Source of the DNA: an uncultured Lachnospiraceae bacterium | Lineage (GTDB): Bacteria > Bacillota > Clostridia > Lachnospirales > Lachnospiraceae | Length of the DNA: 64,000 bases | Assembly: GCA_947167155.1 (NCBI GenBank) | Contig: CAMVHB010000003.1 | Location: 17,590-81,589 of the forward strand | Reading direction: 5' to 3' | Part shown: in pieces, positions 15,578-22,852 of the stretch | Layout: each line of letters starts with the position of its first letter | Position numbering within the stretch: position 1 is the first letter of the stretch | Notes under the pieces: generated by a model | Databases searched by the model: none | Told to the model about the DNA's origin: nothing | The model's input: the letters and a program-made list of their open reading frames with translations, nothing else | Position numbers and translations under genes: made by a program

Positions 15578-16527
15578 CTCTTTCCCTCCGTAAAATATCT
15601 TCCGATCGAAGTAACCGCATTAGCTCCGTCAGCCGCTGCCGTGATGACCTGGCGCAACGCCTTTGTCCTCACGTCACCTGCCGCAAATATCCCCGGGATC
15701 GATGTGACGCAGCTCTCATCAGCCTTTATATAGCCTGCCTCATCAAGTTCGGGAAGCCCTTTGATCTCCTCGAGGTTCGGCTTGATCCCGACAGCAATGA
15801 ATACGCCGTTTACAGGAAGATCACTCTCCTCCTTGGTCTTCACATTCAAAAGCTTAAGCGACTTCACTGACGCCTCGCCTTCGATTTCATTGACCACGGT
15901 ATCATAAATGGGCTCTATCTTTTCATTTGAGAGAAGCTCGTTCTGAAGCGCCTTCACGCCGCGAAACTCATCCCTCCTGTGGATGATGTAGACTTTCTCT
16001 GCAAACCTTGAAAGGTAAATTGCATCCTCAAGCGCAACATCGCCGCCGCCTACCACTGCAACCGTCTTCTTTCTGAAAAAGCCTCCGTCACAGGTAGCAC
16101 AGTAGCTTACACCGGCTCCCGAAAACCTGTCCTCTCCCGGAACCTTCAGCTTTCTATGATCCGCTCCCGTGGCGATGATGACGGACTTTGTAAGGAGCCT
16201 TTCCTTTGCAGTGATGACCGCAAGAAGAGAAAAGCCTGCTTCTTCGCTTTCGGCTCCCTTTGCCTCTTCTATCGCGCTGACGCGGTCCAAAAGCTCCTCT
16301 GCCCCAAGTTCCTTCGCGTGCTCCCTGAATTTTTCTCCGAGCTCCATCCCGCTTATTCCGTTAAGCCCCGGATAATTTGCGACCTCATAGGTCGTCGCGA
16401 TCTGACCGCCCCCTGACGGGTTATCCGAAATAACAAGAGCCTGATAACCTGCTCTTGCCGCATATATCGCAGCCGTAAGGCCTGCAGGGCCGTTCCCTAT
16501 TATGATAATGTCATATGTCTTTCCCAC
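15574..16527 (-). CDS. trxB: thioredoxin reductase
   Basis: FAD-dependent enzyme that reduces thioredoxin with NADPH. At 317 residues it has the low-molecular-weight class layout: IIGNGPAGLTAAIYAARAG for FAD binding, the redox-active CATC (about residues 139-142), the nucleotide site VAVVGGGDVALEDA, and the C-terminal GIFAAGDVR motif. The start is GTG at 16527, preceded by an AAGGGGGG ribosome site; family alignment supports it. First gene of the trxB-arcC-GT4 operon, divergent from cvfB. Confidence 0.96.
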   Translation of the reverse strand: MGKTYDIIIIGNGPAGLTAAIYAARAGYQALVISDNPSGGGQIATTYEVANYPGLNGISGMELGEKFREHAKELGAEELLDRVSAIEEAKGAESEEAGFSLLAVITAKERLLTKSVIIATGADHRKLKVPGEDRFSGAGVSYCATCDGGFFRKKTVAVVGGGDVALEDAIYLSRFAEKVYIIHRRDEFRGVKALQNELLSNEKIEPIYDTVVNEIEGEASVKSLKLLNVKTKEESDLPVNGVFIAVGIKPNLEEIKGLPELDEAGYIKADESCVTSIPGIFAAGDVRTKALRQVITAAADGANAVTSIGRYFTEGKR

Positions 16528-16556
16528 GGAGCCCCCCTTTCAAACAATGTTTTTTC

Positions 16557-16562
16557 ATTATA
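16557..16562 (-). promoter_or_regulatory. probable trxB -10 box
   Basis: Minus-strand TATAAT, 29 bases upstream of the trxB GTG. No convincing -35 box lies 17 bases further upstream, so the call rests on the -10 and the position. Confidence 0.45.
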
Positions 16563-16620
16563 ATCTATCTTGGCTTTTTATGAAAGCACGGAAAGAATTC
16601 TTTATTAATCGCAAAAGTAA

Positions 16621-16629
16621 TGTTATCAT
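16621..16629 (+). promoter_or_regulatory. extended -10 promoter of cvfB
   Basis: TGT-TATCAT with only six bases before the ATG at 16636. Transcription should start at the start codon; there is no ribosome binding site. The -35 region is poor. Confidence 0.65.
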
Positions 16630-16635
16630 AGCCTC

Positions 16636-17475
16636 ATGCTTGAGATCGGAAAAAAATCTGTACTTCATATCTCGCGTTTTACCGGAAACGGAGCTTATCT
16701 CTCAAAAAACGGAGAAAAGGAGGAAGTCCTTCTTCCAAAGAGATATGTGAACGAGTCCATGCGGCTTGGCGACGAGCTTTTGTGCTTCCTGTACCTTGAT
16801 TCCGAGGACAGGCCGGTTGCGACAACCGATCCCGTCCCTCTGACTCTCGGAGGATATGGCGTACTGAAGGTCACCTCCATTACGAAGATAGGCGCATTTC
16901 TTGACTGGGGACTTCCAAAAGATCTTTTCCTTCCTTATGCCGAGATGTCTGAACGGCCAAAAGAAGGAGACGAGATACTGGTGCGGCTTTACAAGGACAA
17001 AAGCGGGCGGCTTTGTGCCTCAATGAAGGGGCTCTATCATCTGCTTTCAACGGACTCCCCTTACAGGGTCAACGATGATGTAAAAGCAAGAATCTACGAA
17101 TTTGGTCATGATTTTGGAGTATTTGCGGCAGTGGACGACAGATACTCCGCGATGCTGCCGAGATATGAACGGAGCAGTGCCATGAGGATAGGCATGCTCG
17201 TAAATGCGAGAGTCACAAACGTTAAGGAAGACGGAAAGCTTGACATCTCGATCAGAGAGGTCATTCCAAAACAGATGGAGGAGGACGAAGAAGCGCTTCT
17301 CGATCTCATAGATGAATACGGAGGCGTCCTGCCATTTACAGAAAAGGCGACACCCGATGTGATATTGAGAGAGACCGGTCTTTCAAAGAGTGCTTTCAAG
17401 CGCGCGATCGGCGGTCTTTACAAAAAAAGAAAGATAGACCTTTCAGATGGAAAGATAAGAAAAACAGAGGAATAA
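16636..17475 (+). CDS. cvfB: CvfB-like S1 RNA-binding protein
   Basis: RNA-binding protein of the CvfB family (YitL in Bacillus; a virulence regulator in Staphylococcus). The 279 residues contain tandem S1-type OB domains: GYGVLKVTSITKIGAFLDWG is a typical S1 start at about residue 74, with another near 145-210, and a C-terminal winged-helix-like region (TGLSKSAFKRAIGGLYKKRK). Probably acts in post-transcriptional control or translation. The message is predicted to be leaderless. It precedes ridA by 25 bases and is probably co-transcribed with it. Confidence 0.9.
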   Translation: MLEIGKKSVLHISRFTGNGAYLSKNGEKEEVLLPKRYVNESMRLGDELLCFLYLDSEDRPVATTDPVPLTLGGYGVLKVTSITKIGAFLDWGLPKDLFLPYAEMSERPKEGDEILVRLYKDKSGRLCASMKGLYHLLSTDSPYRVNDDVKARIYEFGHDFGVFAAVDDRYSAMLPRYERSSAMRIGMLVNARVTNVKEDGKLDISIREVIPKQMEEDEEALLDLIDEYGGVLPFTEKATPDVILRETGLSKSAFKRAIGGLYKKRKIDLSDGKIRKTEE

Positions 17476-17500
17476 AGCATTAAAAAAGGAGAATCGGAAA

Positions 17501-17908
17501 ATGGAAAAAAAAGAAGTTTCTACTCTTAAAGCCCCCCAGGCGATCGGCCCCTATTCACAGGCTGTTGTCGTCGGTGACTTCGTTTATACGAGCGGCGTCA
17601 TCCCTGTTGAAGCAAAAAGCGGCATCATCCCTGCATCAGTTGATGAGCAGATCATGCGCTGCCTCCACAATCTCAGAGAAGTGCTTGTGGCTGCCGGAAG
17701 TGACCAGGATCATGTGATCAAGACGACCTGCTTTTTGAAGGATCTCAAGAACTTTGAACGCTTCAATGAGCTTTACGGAAAAATGTTCCATACAGCTCCT
17801 CTTCCCGCAAGAAGCTGTGTTCAGGTTTCGGAGCTCCCCAAAAATGTAGAGCTTGAGGTTGAAGCCATCGCTCTTGTAAATCCCGAAGCACCCGCCACTG
17901 AAGCCTGA
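17501..17908 (+). CDS. ridA: RidA family enamine/imine deaminase
   Basis: Hydrolyses reactive 2-aminoacrylate and related enamines released by PLP enzymes such as threonine dehydratase, giving ketoacids and ammonia. The 135-residue product has the canonical APQAIGPYSQAVVVGDFVYTSG start, the CLHNLREVL helix and the LPARSCVQVSELPKNVELEVEA block with the conserved Arg that binds the substrate carboxylate. The strong AAAGGAG ribosome site fits the ATG at 17501. A hairpin terminator follows. Confidence 0.96.
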   Translation: MEKKEVSTLKAPQAIGPYSQAVVVGDFVYTSGVIPVEAKSGIIPASVDEQIMRCLHNLREVLVAAGSDQDHVIKTTCFLKDLKNFERFNELYGKMFHTAPLPARSCVQVSELPKNVELEVEAIALVNPEAPATEA

Positions 17909-17930
17909 ATCTCACCAAAATGATCATCAA

Positions 17931-17964
17931 AAAAGGTCCGTACCCGAAGGGGTAGGGACCTTTT
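17931..17964. terminator. bidirectional terminator between ridA and the yjfB-like gene
   Basis: A 15-bp stem with one mismatch (17931-17945 with 17950-17964) around a GAAG loop. T-rich on the plus side and six T on the minus side, so it can stop both convergent transcripts. Confidence 0.85.
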
Positions 17965-17985
17965 CATTTCTCATTGCAAATGCGA

Positions 17986-18183
17986 TCAAACAGAAGCGTC
18001 AAACCTCGTTCCCACATTCGGATCAAGTGAAGGCATAGGCGCATTGTTTATCATACTTATTGCGCCCTGAGCTGCAGCCGCTTCCGCATCCAGTGATTTT
18101 GAAAGCATAGCAACACCAAGATCATTTGGAGTTTCTATACCGGTAACTCCCATAGCACTCATGGAAACACCTGAAAGACCCAT
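17986..18183 (-). CDS. YjfB-like putative motility protein
   Basis: A 65-residue protein with the pattern of the YjfB family (PF14070): a Met/Ser/Ala-rich N-terminus, a helix SLDAEAAAAQGAISMI and the C-terminal LDPNVGTRFDASV that corresponds to the family's conserved P-x-x-G-x-x-h-D-h-x-h ending. YjfB of Bacillus is transcribed with motility genes; no sigma-28 promoter is seen here, only a sigma-A type promoter. The start at 18183 has GGAGAG upstream; an in-frame Met codon at 18210 has none. Monocistronic between a strong promoter and a bidirectional terminator. Confidence 0.75.
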   Translation of the reverse strand: MGLSGVSMSAMGVTGIETPNDLGVAMLSKSLDAEAAAAQGAISMINNAPMPSLDPNVGTRFDASV

Positions 18184-18222
18184 AAGCTTCTCTCCTTTCT
18201 CTGCGGGCAAAAATCTATTATA

Positions 18223-18250
18223 ATTATATCATCTGTTTCTGTCATTTCAA
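18223..18250 (-). promoter_or_regulatory. promoter of the yjfB-like gene
   Basis: Minus strand TTGAAA (18250-18245), a 16-base spacer and TATAAT (18228-18223). The leader carries the GGAGAG ribosome site of the gene at 18183. Confidence 0.8.
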
Positions 18251-18270
18251 GAGGTCATGCGGTAAAAAAG

Positions 18271-19389
18271 ATGAAGATCTTGTTTCTGAACATATACAGG
18301 CTCTATAACCATAATCCTGTGCTTAAGGCCTTCAGGGAAGCCGGTCATGAGGTAAAGGATGTCTTTTTCTCTACCCCTGAAAACTTCTGTCACGATGAGC
18401 CGCTGGAGAATAATATCAAAAAGCTCATCTCATCAGAGCACTTCGATCTCGTTTTCACCATAAATTTCTGGTCTGTCATAGCCCGTGCAGTCCATGACGC
18501 CACACCGCGCCTGCCATATATATCCTGGAGCTACGACTCACCTTTGAATTGCGATGACTTTTCATCAATGGCCTTTGACAACAATATCATCTTCCTGTTT
18601 GACAGGGGGGAAACCAAGGCCTTCAAAAAGCTTGGGATCGATACTGTCCGTCACCTTCCTCTTGCCGTCGAAGAAAAGTCCCTCCGGAATGCATCAAAAA
18701 AATATGATTTTTCCCTTCTCGGAAGTCTCTACGAAACGGCATGGAATGAGCTCATGAAAACAGCTACCGAAAGGCAGAAGGGCTATATGGAGGCTGTCCT
18801 CTTTTCCCAGCAGAAGGTCTATGGGGAGTATCTGTCAGATATGATACTCACGGACGACATATTCCCCGGGATCTCAGGGAAGCAGCTTTCCTTTCTGACA
18901 GCACAGGAAGCTACAAGGCGGGACAGGCTTGCCCTTGTCTCCCTTCTTTCAAAACGTGGAAGCTTCTGTCTTGTGACGGGTTCTGATACTTCAGCTCTTA
19001 AGGGACTCTTTGGCGAAACAAAGATAATGCCGCCAATGGATTATGAAAAAGAGATGCCCGCCCTCTTTCGCTCTACAAAGGTGAATCTCAACCCTCCACT
19101 TCGGGCTATCAGGACCGGGATCAATCTCAGGGCGCTTGATATAATGAGTGAGGGAGCCTTTCTCCTTTCAGGCTTCCTTCCCGAACTGTCGGAAAACTTC
19201 ACTCCCGGAGAAGAATTAGACACTTACAGCTGTCTTGAAGAAGCGCTTGATAAAGCACTTTTCTATATGAAAAACGATACTGTGAGAAACACCGTCGCTA
19301 TGAACGGACTTAAGAAGTGCCGGACCTTGTTTTCATACAAAGACAGGATCAAAACGATCGTTGATGCCGCAAAAGAGCTTTCATCATGA
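18271..19389 (+). CDS. CgeB/DUF3880-like glycosyltransferase family protein
   Basis: A 372-residue GT-B-like protein resembling the CgeB (spore maturation)/DUF3880 group. Features: KILFLNIYRLYNHNPVLKAFREAGH at the N-terminus (first Rossmann strand), FDLVFTINFWSVIA, WSYDSPLNC, a LPLAVEE segment, and the C-terminal donor region LFRSTKVNLNPPL, TGINLRALDIMSEGAFLLSG. CgeB proteins glycosylate spore-surface proteins; relatives in flagellated Clostridia modify flagellin. Its neighbour is a YjfB-like motility gene, so flagellar glycosylation is one possibility (inference). The ATG at 18271 has only a distant AGAGG. Its 3' end overlaps the convergent flavoredoxin gene by six bases. Confidence 0.82.
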   Translation: MKILFLNIYRLYNHNPVLKAFREAGHEVKDVFFSTPENFCHDEPLENNIKKLISSEHFDLVFTINFWSVIARAVHDATPRLPYISWSYDSPLNCDDFSSMAFDNNIIFLFDRGETKAFKKLGIDTVRHLPLAVEEKSLRNASKKYDFSLLGSLYETAWNELMKTATERQKGYMEAVLFSQQKVYGEYLSDMILTDDIFPGISGKQLSFLTAQEATRRDRLALVSLLSKRGSFCLVTGSDTSALKGLFGETKIMPPMDYEKEMPALFRSTKVNLNPPLRAIRTGINLRALDIMSEGAFLLSGFLPELSENFTPGEELDTYSCLEEALDKALFYMKNDTVRNTVAMNGLKKCRTLFSYKDRIKTIVDAAKELSS

Positions 19390-20016
19390 AATGAGAGACT
19401 CAACCTCATTGAAGTGAGTTTCATCCATCCCGCAGATCGGACAGACGAAGTCCTTCGGAAGATCCTCTCCTACAAACTCATAGCCGCATTTGTCACATCG
19501 AAAGATCTTTTCGGAAACCTCATCGGGATTTCTTCCGAAATCCTTTGGTTTGATCCTTTCATGATAATAATCATAAGTAAGCGAGGGCGCGTCGGAAAGC
19601 ACATCCATATCCTTGACCTTTACCACGAAGAGAGTGTGAGTCTCAAGAGCGACCATACTCTCCGCCTCGCAGCTAAGATATGCTTTTGTCCCCTTTGTGA
19701 TATATATGAGTCCGTTTCCCGATCTTTCAAAATCAGAAAAATCCCTGAACTTGTCCTCATCCTTTCCGGTCTTGAAGCCGAACCTTTCAAAAACAGAAAA
19801 ATCCGCATCTGTAGAAAGCACGGAAAGATTGCAACGTCCGGTCCGAAGTAGCATGTCGTGGGTAAGATTCGACTGGTTCACCGCAAAAGCAATTCGGTTA
19901 GGGCGGCTCGTAACCTGAAAGGCAGTATTTATGATACAGCCGTTGTCTCTTTCATTTTCTCTCGCCGTCAGAATATAGAGGCCGTAGCTGAGTGAATCCA
20001 TTGCCTTCTTGTTCAT
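19384..20016 (-). CDS. flavin reductase-rubredoxin fusion (high-molecular-weight rubredoxin)
   Basis: Redox protein of anaerobes: an N-terminal FMN-binding flavoredoxin-like domain (about residues 1-150, with IINTAFQVTSRPNRIAFAVN) fused to a C-terminal rubredoxin with Cys pairs in CDKCGYEF and CPICGMDETHFNEV. Such proteins shuttle electrons from NAD(P)H to diiron/flavodiiron proteins or rubrerythrin to detoxify oxygen and peroxide. The 210-residue length matches the NADH:rubredoxin-type family. A GAGGA ribosome site precedes the ATG. It follows the TPR gene by 64 bases on the same strand. Confidence 0.94.
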   Translation of the reverse strand: MNKKAMDSLSYGLYILTARENERDNGCIINTAFQVTSRPNRIAFAVNQSNLTHDMLLRTGRCNLSVLSTDADFSVFERFGFKTGKDEDKFRDFSDFERSGNGLIYITKGTKAYLSCEAESMVALETHTLFVVKVKDMDVLSDAPSLTYDYYHERIKPKDFGRNPDEVSEKIFRCDKCGYEFVGEDLPKDFVCPICGMDETHFNEVESLIS

Positions 20017-20080
20017 ATCATTTCCTCTCCTCTATATAGGTACTGCCCCCTTCTGTTGCTCCGCATGATGGCTCCTCCTC

Positions 20081-21484
20081 TCACTCCGCAGACGTCCCCT
20101 GGCCCGCTCCATTTTTGGAAAGCTCCAGAACCTTTTCTGCAGCAGTCCTCCCTCTCTGGGTCGAAGGGAAGAGTTCCGCCGCTCTGGTATAATATGTGAG
20201 GGCATCAGTATCATTTCCATCCCTCTCCAGACAATAGGCAAGATAATATATAGCCTCGCCGTCAGCGTATGTCTCTTTCAGATCTACCACAGTGCGATAA
20301 TCCGCAGCAGCCTCGGCATAATACCCCATAAGCCTCTCGCCATCGGCCTTGTCGTAGGCTTCTTTCGCTTTTCCCTCTATGATGGTTGCGGAAAGGGTGT
20401 CGTAGCCCTGCTGTCCATTCGCATCAAGAAGATCACGGTTCACGGAAGCCATCAGGTTTTCAGCGCTCCCAAAATCCCCTGATGAAGCAATGGTCATGGC
20501 GGAGATGAGGTTCTCATAAGACTGTTTCAGATCAGCCTGCCCCTCATAGGAGGTCAGCCGTTCCTTTAGCGATGTCACCTCGGATTGAAGCAGACTTATG
20601 CTCTGCTGTGAATCAGAATAGCTCTCATTCACATCTATCAGGGCATTCTTCGCAACTGAATTGTCCCTTTCCCTGACCTCGGGAACTATAAGAAAGACTG
20701 ATACCAGGACGCCTATCAAAAGACCGATCAGGACATTCAGGAAACCTCCCTTGCTCGAATCCAGCGCCTCTATGATACCCCGCCTCGGAACTACGACAGT
20801 GTCGTTTCCATCCTGAAAACTTACCACCGGATCCTTCTTTTTTTTCTTTTTTCTGTTGTCATTCCTCTCACGAAAGACATTGTGAACTTCATTGAGATAT
20901 GATATTGCAAGCGGATTTCCACTGTCGATCCGAAGTGCGGTATTCAGCTCCCTCCTGGCCTCCTCGTAATTGTCCTCCTGCATAAGAAGGAGGGCAAGGA
21001 GCACATGGGCCTTCACCATCTTCGGCTGATTCTTGAGAACCCTCTTCAGCTGTATCTTTGAAAGATCCCGGTTGCCCTGTCTCAGATAGGAAAGCGCAAG
21101 ATTGTACTTCCTGTTGTTCGAATCGTACTTCTCAAGAAGTCCCTGACCATACTCAAGCTCCCCAAGATACCTTTCAGCCTCATTCTCTTCGGGATCAAGG
21201 TTTAAACTTACGACCCACTCCCTCAGTGCGAGCACCATCTCGCCCTGTTCAAAATATACAAGCCCCAGCAGGTTTCTGGCTGCGGTATTGTATTTGCTGA
21301 ATCGAAGGGCTGCGCCAAGAGAATTGACCGCTCCTGTCAGGTTTCTGATCTTCGCATATTCAAGACCTTCATTGTAGGCGCGGGCGCTGGAAAGGAGAAT
21401 GCTTCTGTATGCGGTATTATCCGTGCCACAGTTTTCGCAATAAAGACCCTCTTCAATATCATAGCCGCATCTGTAGCAATTCAT
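20081..21484 (-). CDS. zinc-ribbon/TPR membrane protein
   Basis: A 467-residue protein of unknown function with a clear layout. An N-terminal zinc ribbon (CYRCGYDIEEGLYCENC) is followed by TPR repeats (about residues 30-205), a Lys-rich linker, one membrane segment (GFLNVLIGLLIGVLVSVFLI at about 247-266), a coiled coil (SISLLQSEVTSLKERL) and a second TPR set (about 380-455). The layout suggests a scaffold linking cytoplasmic and surface-exposed partners. Its start overlaps the 59-residue ORF upstream by four bases (ATGA), so the two are coupled. Similar proteins are frequent in Lachnospiraceae but uncharacterised as far as I know. Confidence 0.88.
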   Translation of the reverse strand: MNCYRCGYDIEEGLYCENCGTDNTAYRSILLSSARAYNEGLEYAKIRNLTGAVNSLGAALRFSKYNTAARNLLGLVYFEQGEMVLALREWVVSLNLDPEENEAERYLGELEYGQGLLEKYDSNNRKYNLALSYLRQGNRDLSKIQLKRVLKNQPKMVKAHVLLALLLMQEDNYEEARRELNTALRIDSGNPLAISYLNEVHNVFRERNDNRKKKKKKDPVVSFQDGNDTVVVPRRGIIEALDSSKGGFLNVLIGLLIGVLVSVFLIVPEVRERDNSVAKNALIDVNESYSDSQQSISLLQSEVTSLKERLTSYEGQADLKQSYENLISAMTIASSGDFGSAENLMASVNRDLLDANGQQGYDTLSATIIEGKAKEAYDKADGERLMGYYAEAAADYRTVVDLKETYADGEAIYYLAYCLERDGNDTDALTYYTRAAELFPSTQRGRTAAEKVLELSKNGAGQGTSAE

Positions 21485-21660
21485 TTTATGTGAGCTTCCT
21501 TTTTCTCATCAGTTTTTTTCCCGGCAGCCTTTTTTTCTTCGGTCATCATCTTCAGAATATCAACCATGTCTGTTATGTCAGTCTTTGCAATGACTTCTTC
21601 CGCATCGTTGACCTCAATGGCCGGTTTGAATTTTTTCAGTTCTTCATCAAAATCGATCAC
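21481..21660 (-). CDS. 59-aa coupled small protein
   Basis: A short frame with a GTG start at 21660, preceded by AAGGTG, and a stop that overlaps the ATG of the TPR gene (A-TGA at 21481-21484). The product begins with IDFDEELKKFKPAIEV, continues with DAEEVIAKTDITDMVDILKM and ends in a Lys-rich tail. The D-(I/L)-T-D-M-x-D-I-L segment looks like a short conserved helix of unknown role that I recall from other Clostridia. It starts 9 bases downstream of the cdd stop, so the run deoC, cdd, smORF, TPR, rubredoxin is one likely transcript. Confidence 0.75.
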   Translation of the reverse strand: MIDFDEELKKFKPAIEVNDAEEVIAKTDITDMVDILKMMTEEKKAAGKKTDEKKEAHIK

Positions 21661-21669
21661 TTTTTCACC

Positions 21670-22086
21670 TTAATTGCCCAAGTCAAACGCAAGGGGCATA
21701 AGCTCCCCAAGCGTAGTTACCATATATGTCCCATCTTCCTTTCCAATGATAACGGAAAGATCCTCCCTGCAAAATTCAAGAAGCGTCTGTCTGCAAACGC
21801 CGCAGGGCGGGCAGAAAGCTTCCACTAAAGTCCCGTCGGGCAATACTCGTGCACCCGCTATCGCGATCGCAGAAAAGTTTTTTCTGCCCCCGGCCACTGC
21901 CGAAAAGACTGCTGTCCTCTCAGCACAGTTTGAAGCGCCGTTGACTGAGTTTTCCACATTGCAGCCCCTTATTATCTCTCCGTCCTCAGTCAGAAGGGCC
22001 GCTCCAACGGCAAAGTGAGAATAAGGAGAGTAGGAGTTTTCTCTCGCCTTCCTGGCTTCCTCAAGCAAAAATCCGGGGTCCGTCAT
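21670..22086 (-). CDS. cdd: cytidine deaminase
   Basis: Zinc enzyme converting cytidine and deoxycytidine to uridine and deoxyuridine in pyrimidine salvage. The 138-residue homotetrameric-type protein has the catalytic Glu with its zinc Cys (NCAERTAVF) and the second zinc pair (CPPCGVCRQ), plus YSPYSHFAVGAAL at the N-terminus. It overlaps deoC by four bases, a common catabolic pairing: deaminated deoxynucleosides are cleaved and the sugar goes to DeoC. Confidence 0.97.
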   Translation of the reverse strand: MTDPGFLLEEARKARENSYSPYSHFAVGAALLTEDGEIIRGCNVENSVNGASNCAERTAVFSAVAGGRKNFSAIAIAGARVLPDGTLVEAFCPPCGVCRQTLLEFCREDLSVIIGKEDGTYMVTTLGELMPLAFDLGN

Positions 22087-22790
22087 AAAATCTCACCATA
22101 TTTCTTTATTATGTCGGAAACAAGAGAGCTTGCACCAAGCCTGTCGGCTCCCGCTGCTATCAGGGCTTTCGCCTCCTCTATCGTATGTATGCCGCCGCTT
22201 GCCTTGATGAGGCGGCCGTTCTTGATATGGCTTTTGATGAGTTCGACATCAGAGACTGTAGCTCCACCCTTTGAAAAGCCTGTCGAGGTCTTGATGAATT
22301 CAGCATATGAGGTGCAGATCACTTCCACGAGCCTTATTTTTTCTTCTTCAGTCAAAAGACCTGTCTCAATGATGACCTTAAGTCTCCTGCCATCACAGGC
22401 TGTCCCTATGAGATTGATCTCATGCAGAATCTCACCGAAGCGTCCGGCTTTTACGAGACCGAGATTCAGTACCATATCGATCTCGCCGGCACCGTTCTTT
22501 ACTGCATCATTTGCTTCAAAAACCTTTGTCTCTGTAGTGGAATAACCGTTTGGGAAGCCTATCACCGTACAGATGCGAACCTTGTATCCTTCGTACCTGT
22601 CATTGTTTTTTTGAACATAATCCGATGCCTGACGGACAAAGGATGGAGGGATGCATACCGATGCAGTATGGTACTTCATGCCCTCGTCAAGAAGTTTTTC
22701 AATATCCTTCCAGACGCAGTCCTGCCGAAGGCAGGTGTGATCAAGCCGTGACAGGATATCTTCTATTTCCGGAGGAAAAGCAGGGCTCAT
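22083..22790 (-). CDS. deoC: deoxyribose-phosphate aldolase
   Basis: Class I aldolase splitting 2-deoxyribose 5-phosphate into acetaldehyde and glyceraldehyde 3-phosphate. A 235-residue TIM barrel with LDHTCLRQD at the start, VCTVIGFP-like strand (CTVIGFPNG), the KVIIETG strand carrying one active-site Lys and KTSTGFSKGGAT with the Schiff-base Lys. A GAGGTG ribosome site precedes the ATG at 22790. First gene of a nucleoside salvage run with cdd. Confidence 0.97.
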   Translation of the reverse strand: MSPAFPPEIEDILSRLDHTCLRQDCVWKDIEKLLDEGMKYHTASVCIPPSFVRQASDYVQKNNDRYEGYKVRICTVIGFPNGYSTTETKVFEANDAVKNGAGEIDMVLNLGLVKAGRFGEILHEINLIGTACDGRRLKVIIETGLLTEEEKIRLVEVICTSYAEFIKTSTGFSKGGATVSDVELIKSHIKNGRLIKASGGIHTIEEAKALIAAGADRLGASSLVSDIIKKYGEIL

Positions 22791-22833
22791 ACAAACACCT
22801 CATTAACTGATCAAAAGCCAACAGCAATGCTGT

Positions 22834-22839
22834 ATTATA
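22834..22839 (-). promoter_or_regulatory. possible deoC -10 box
   Basis: Minus-strand TATAAT about 45 bases upstream of the deoC start, overlapping a short ACAGC/GCTGT hairpin. No good -35 box, so this is a weak call. Confidence 0.4.
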
Positions 22840-22852
22840 CATCATAAGTTCT

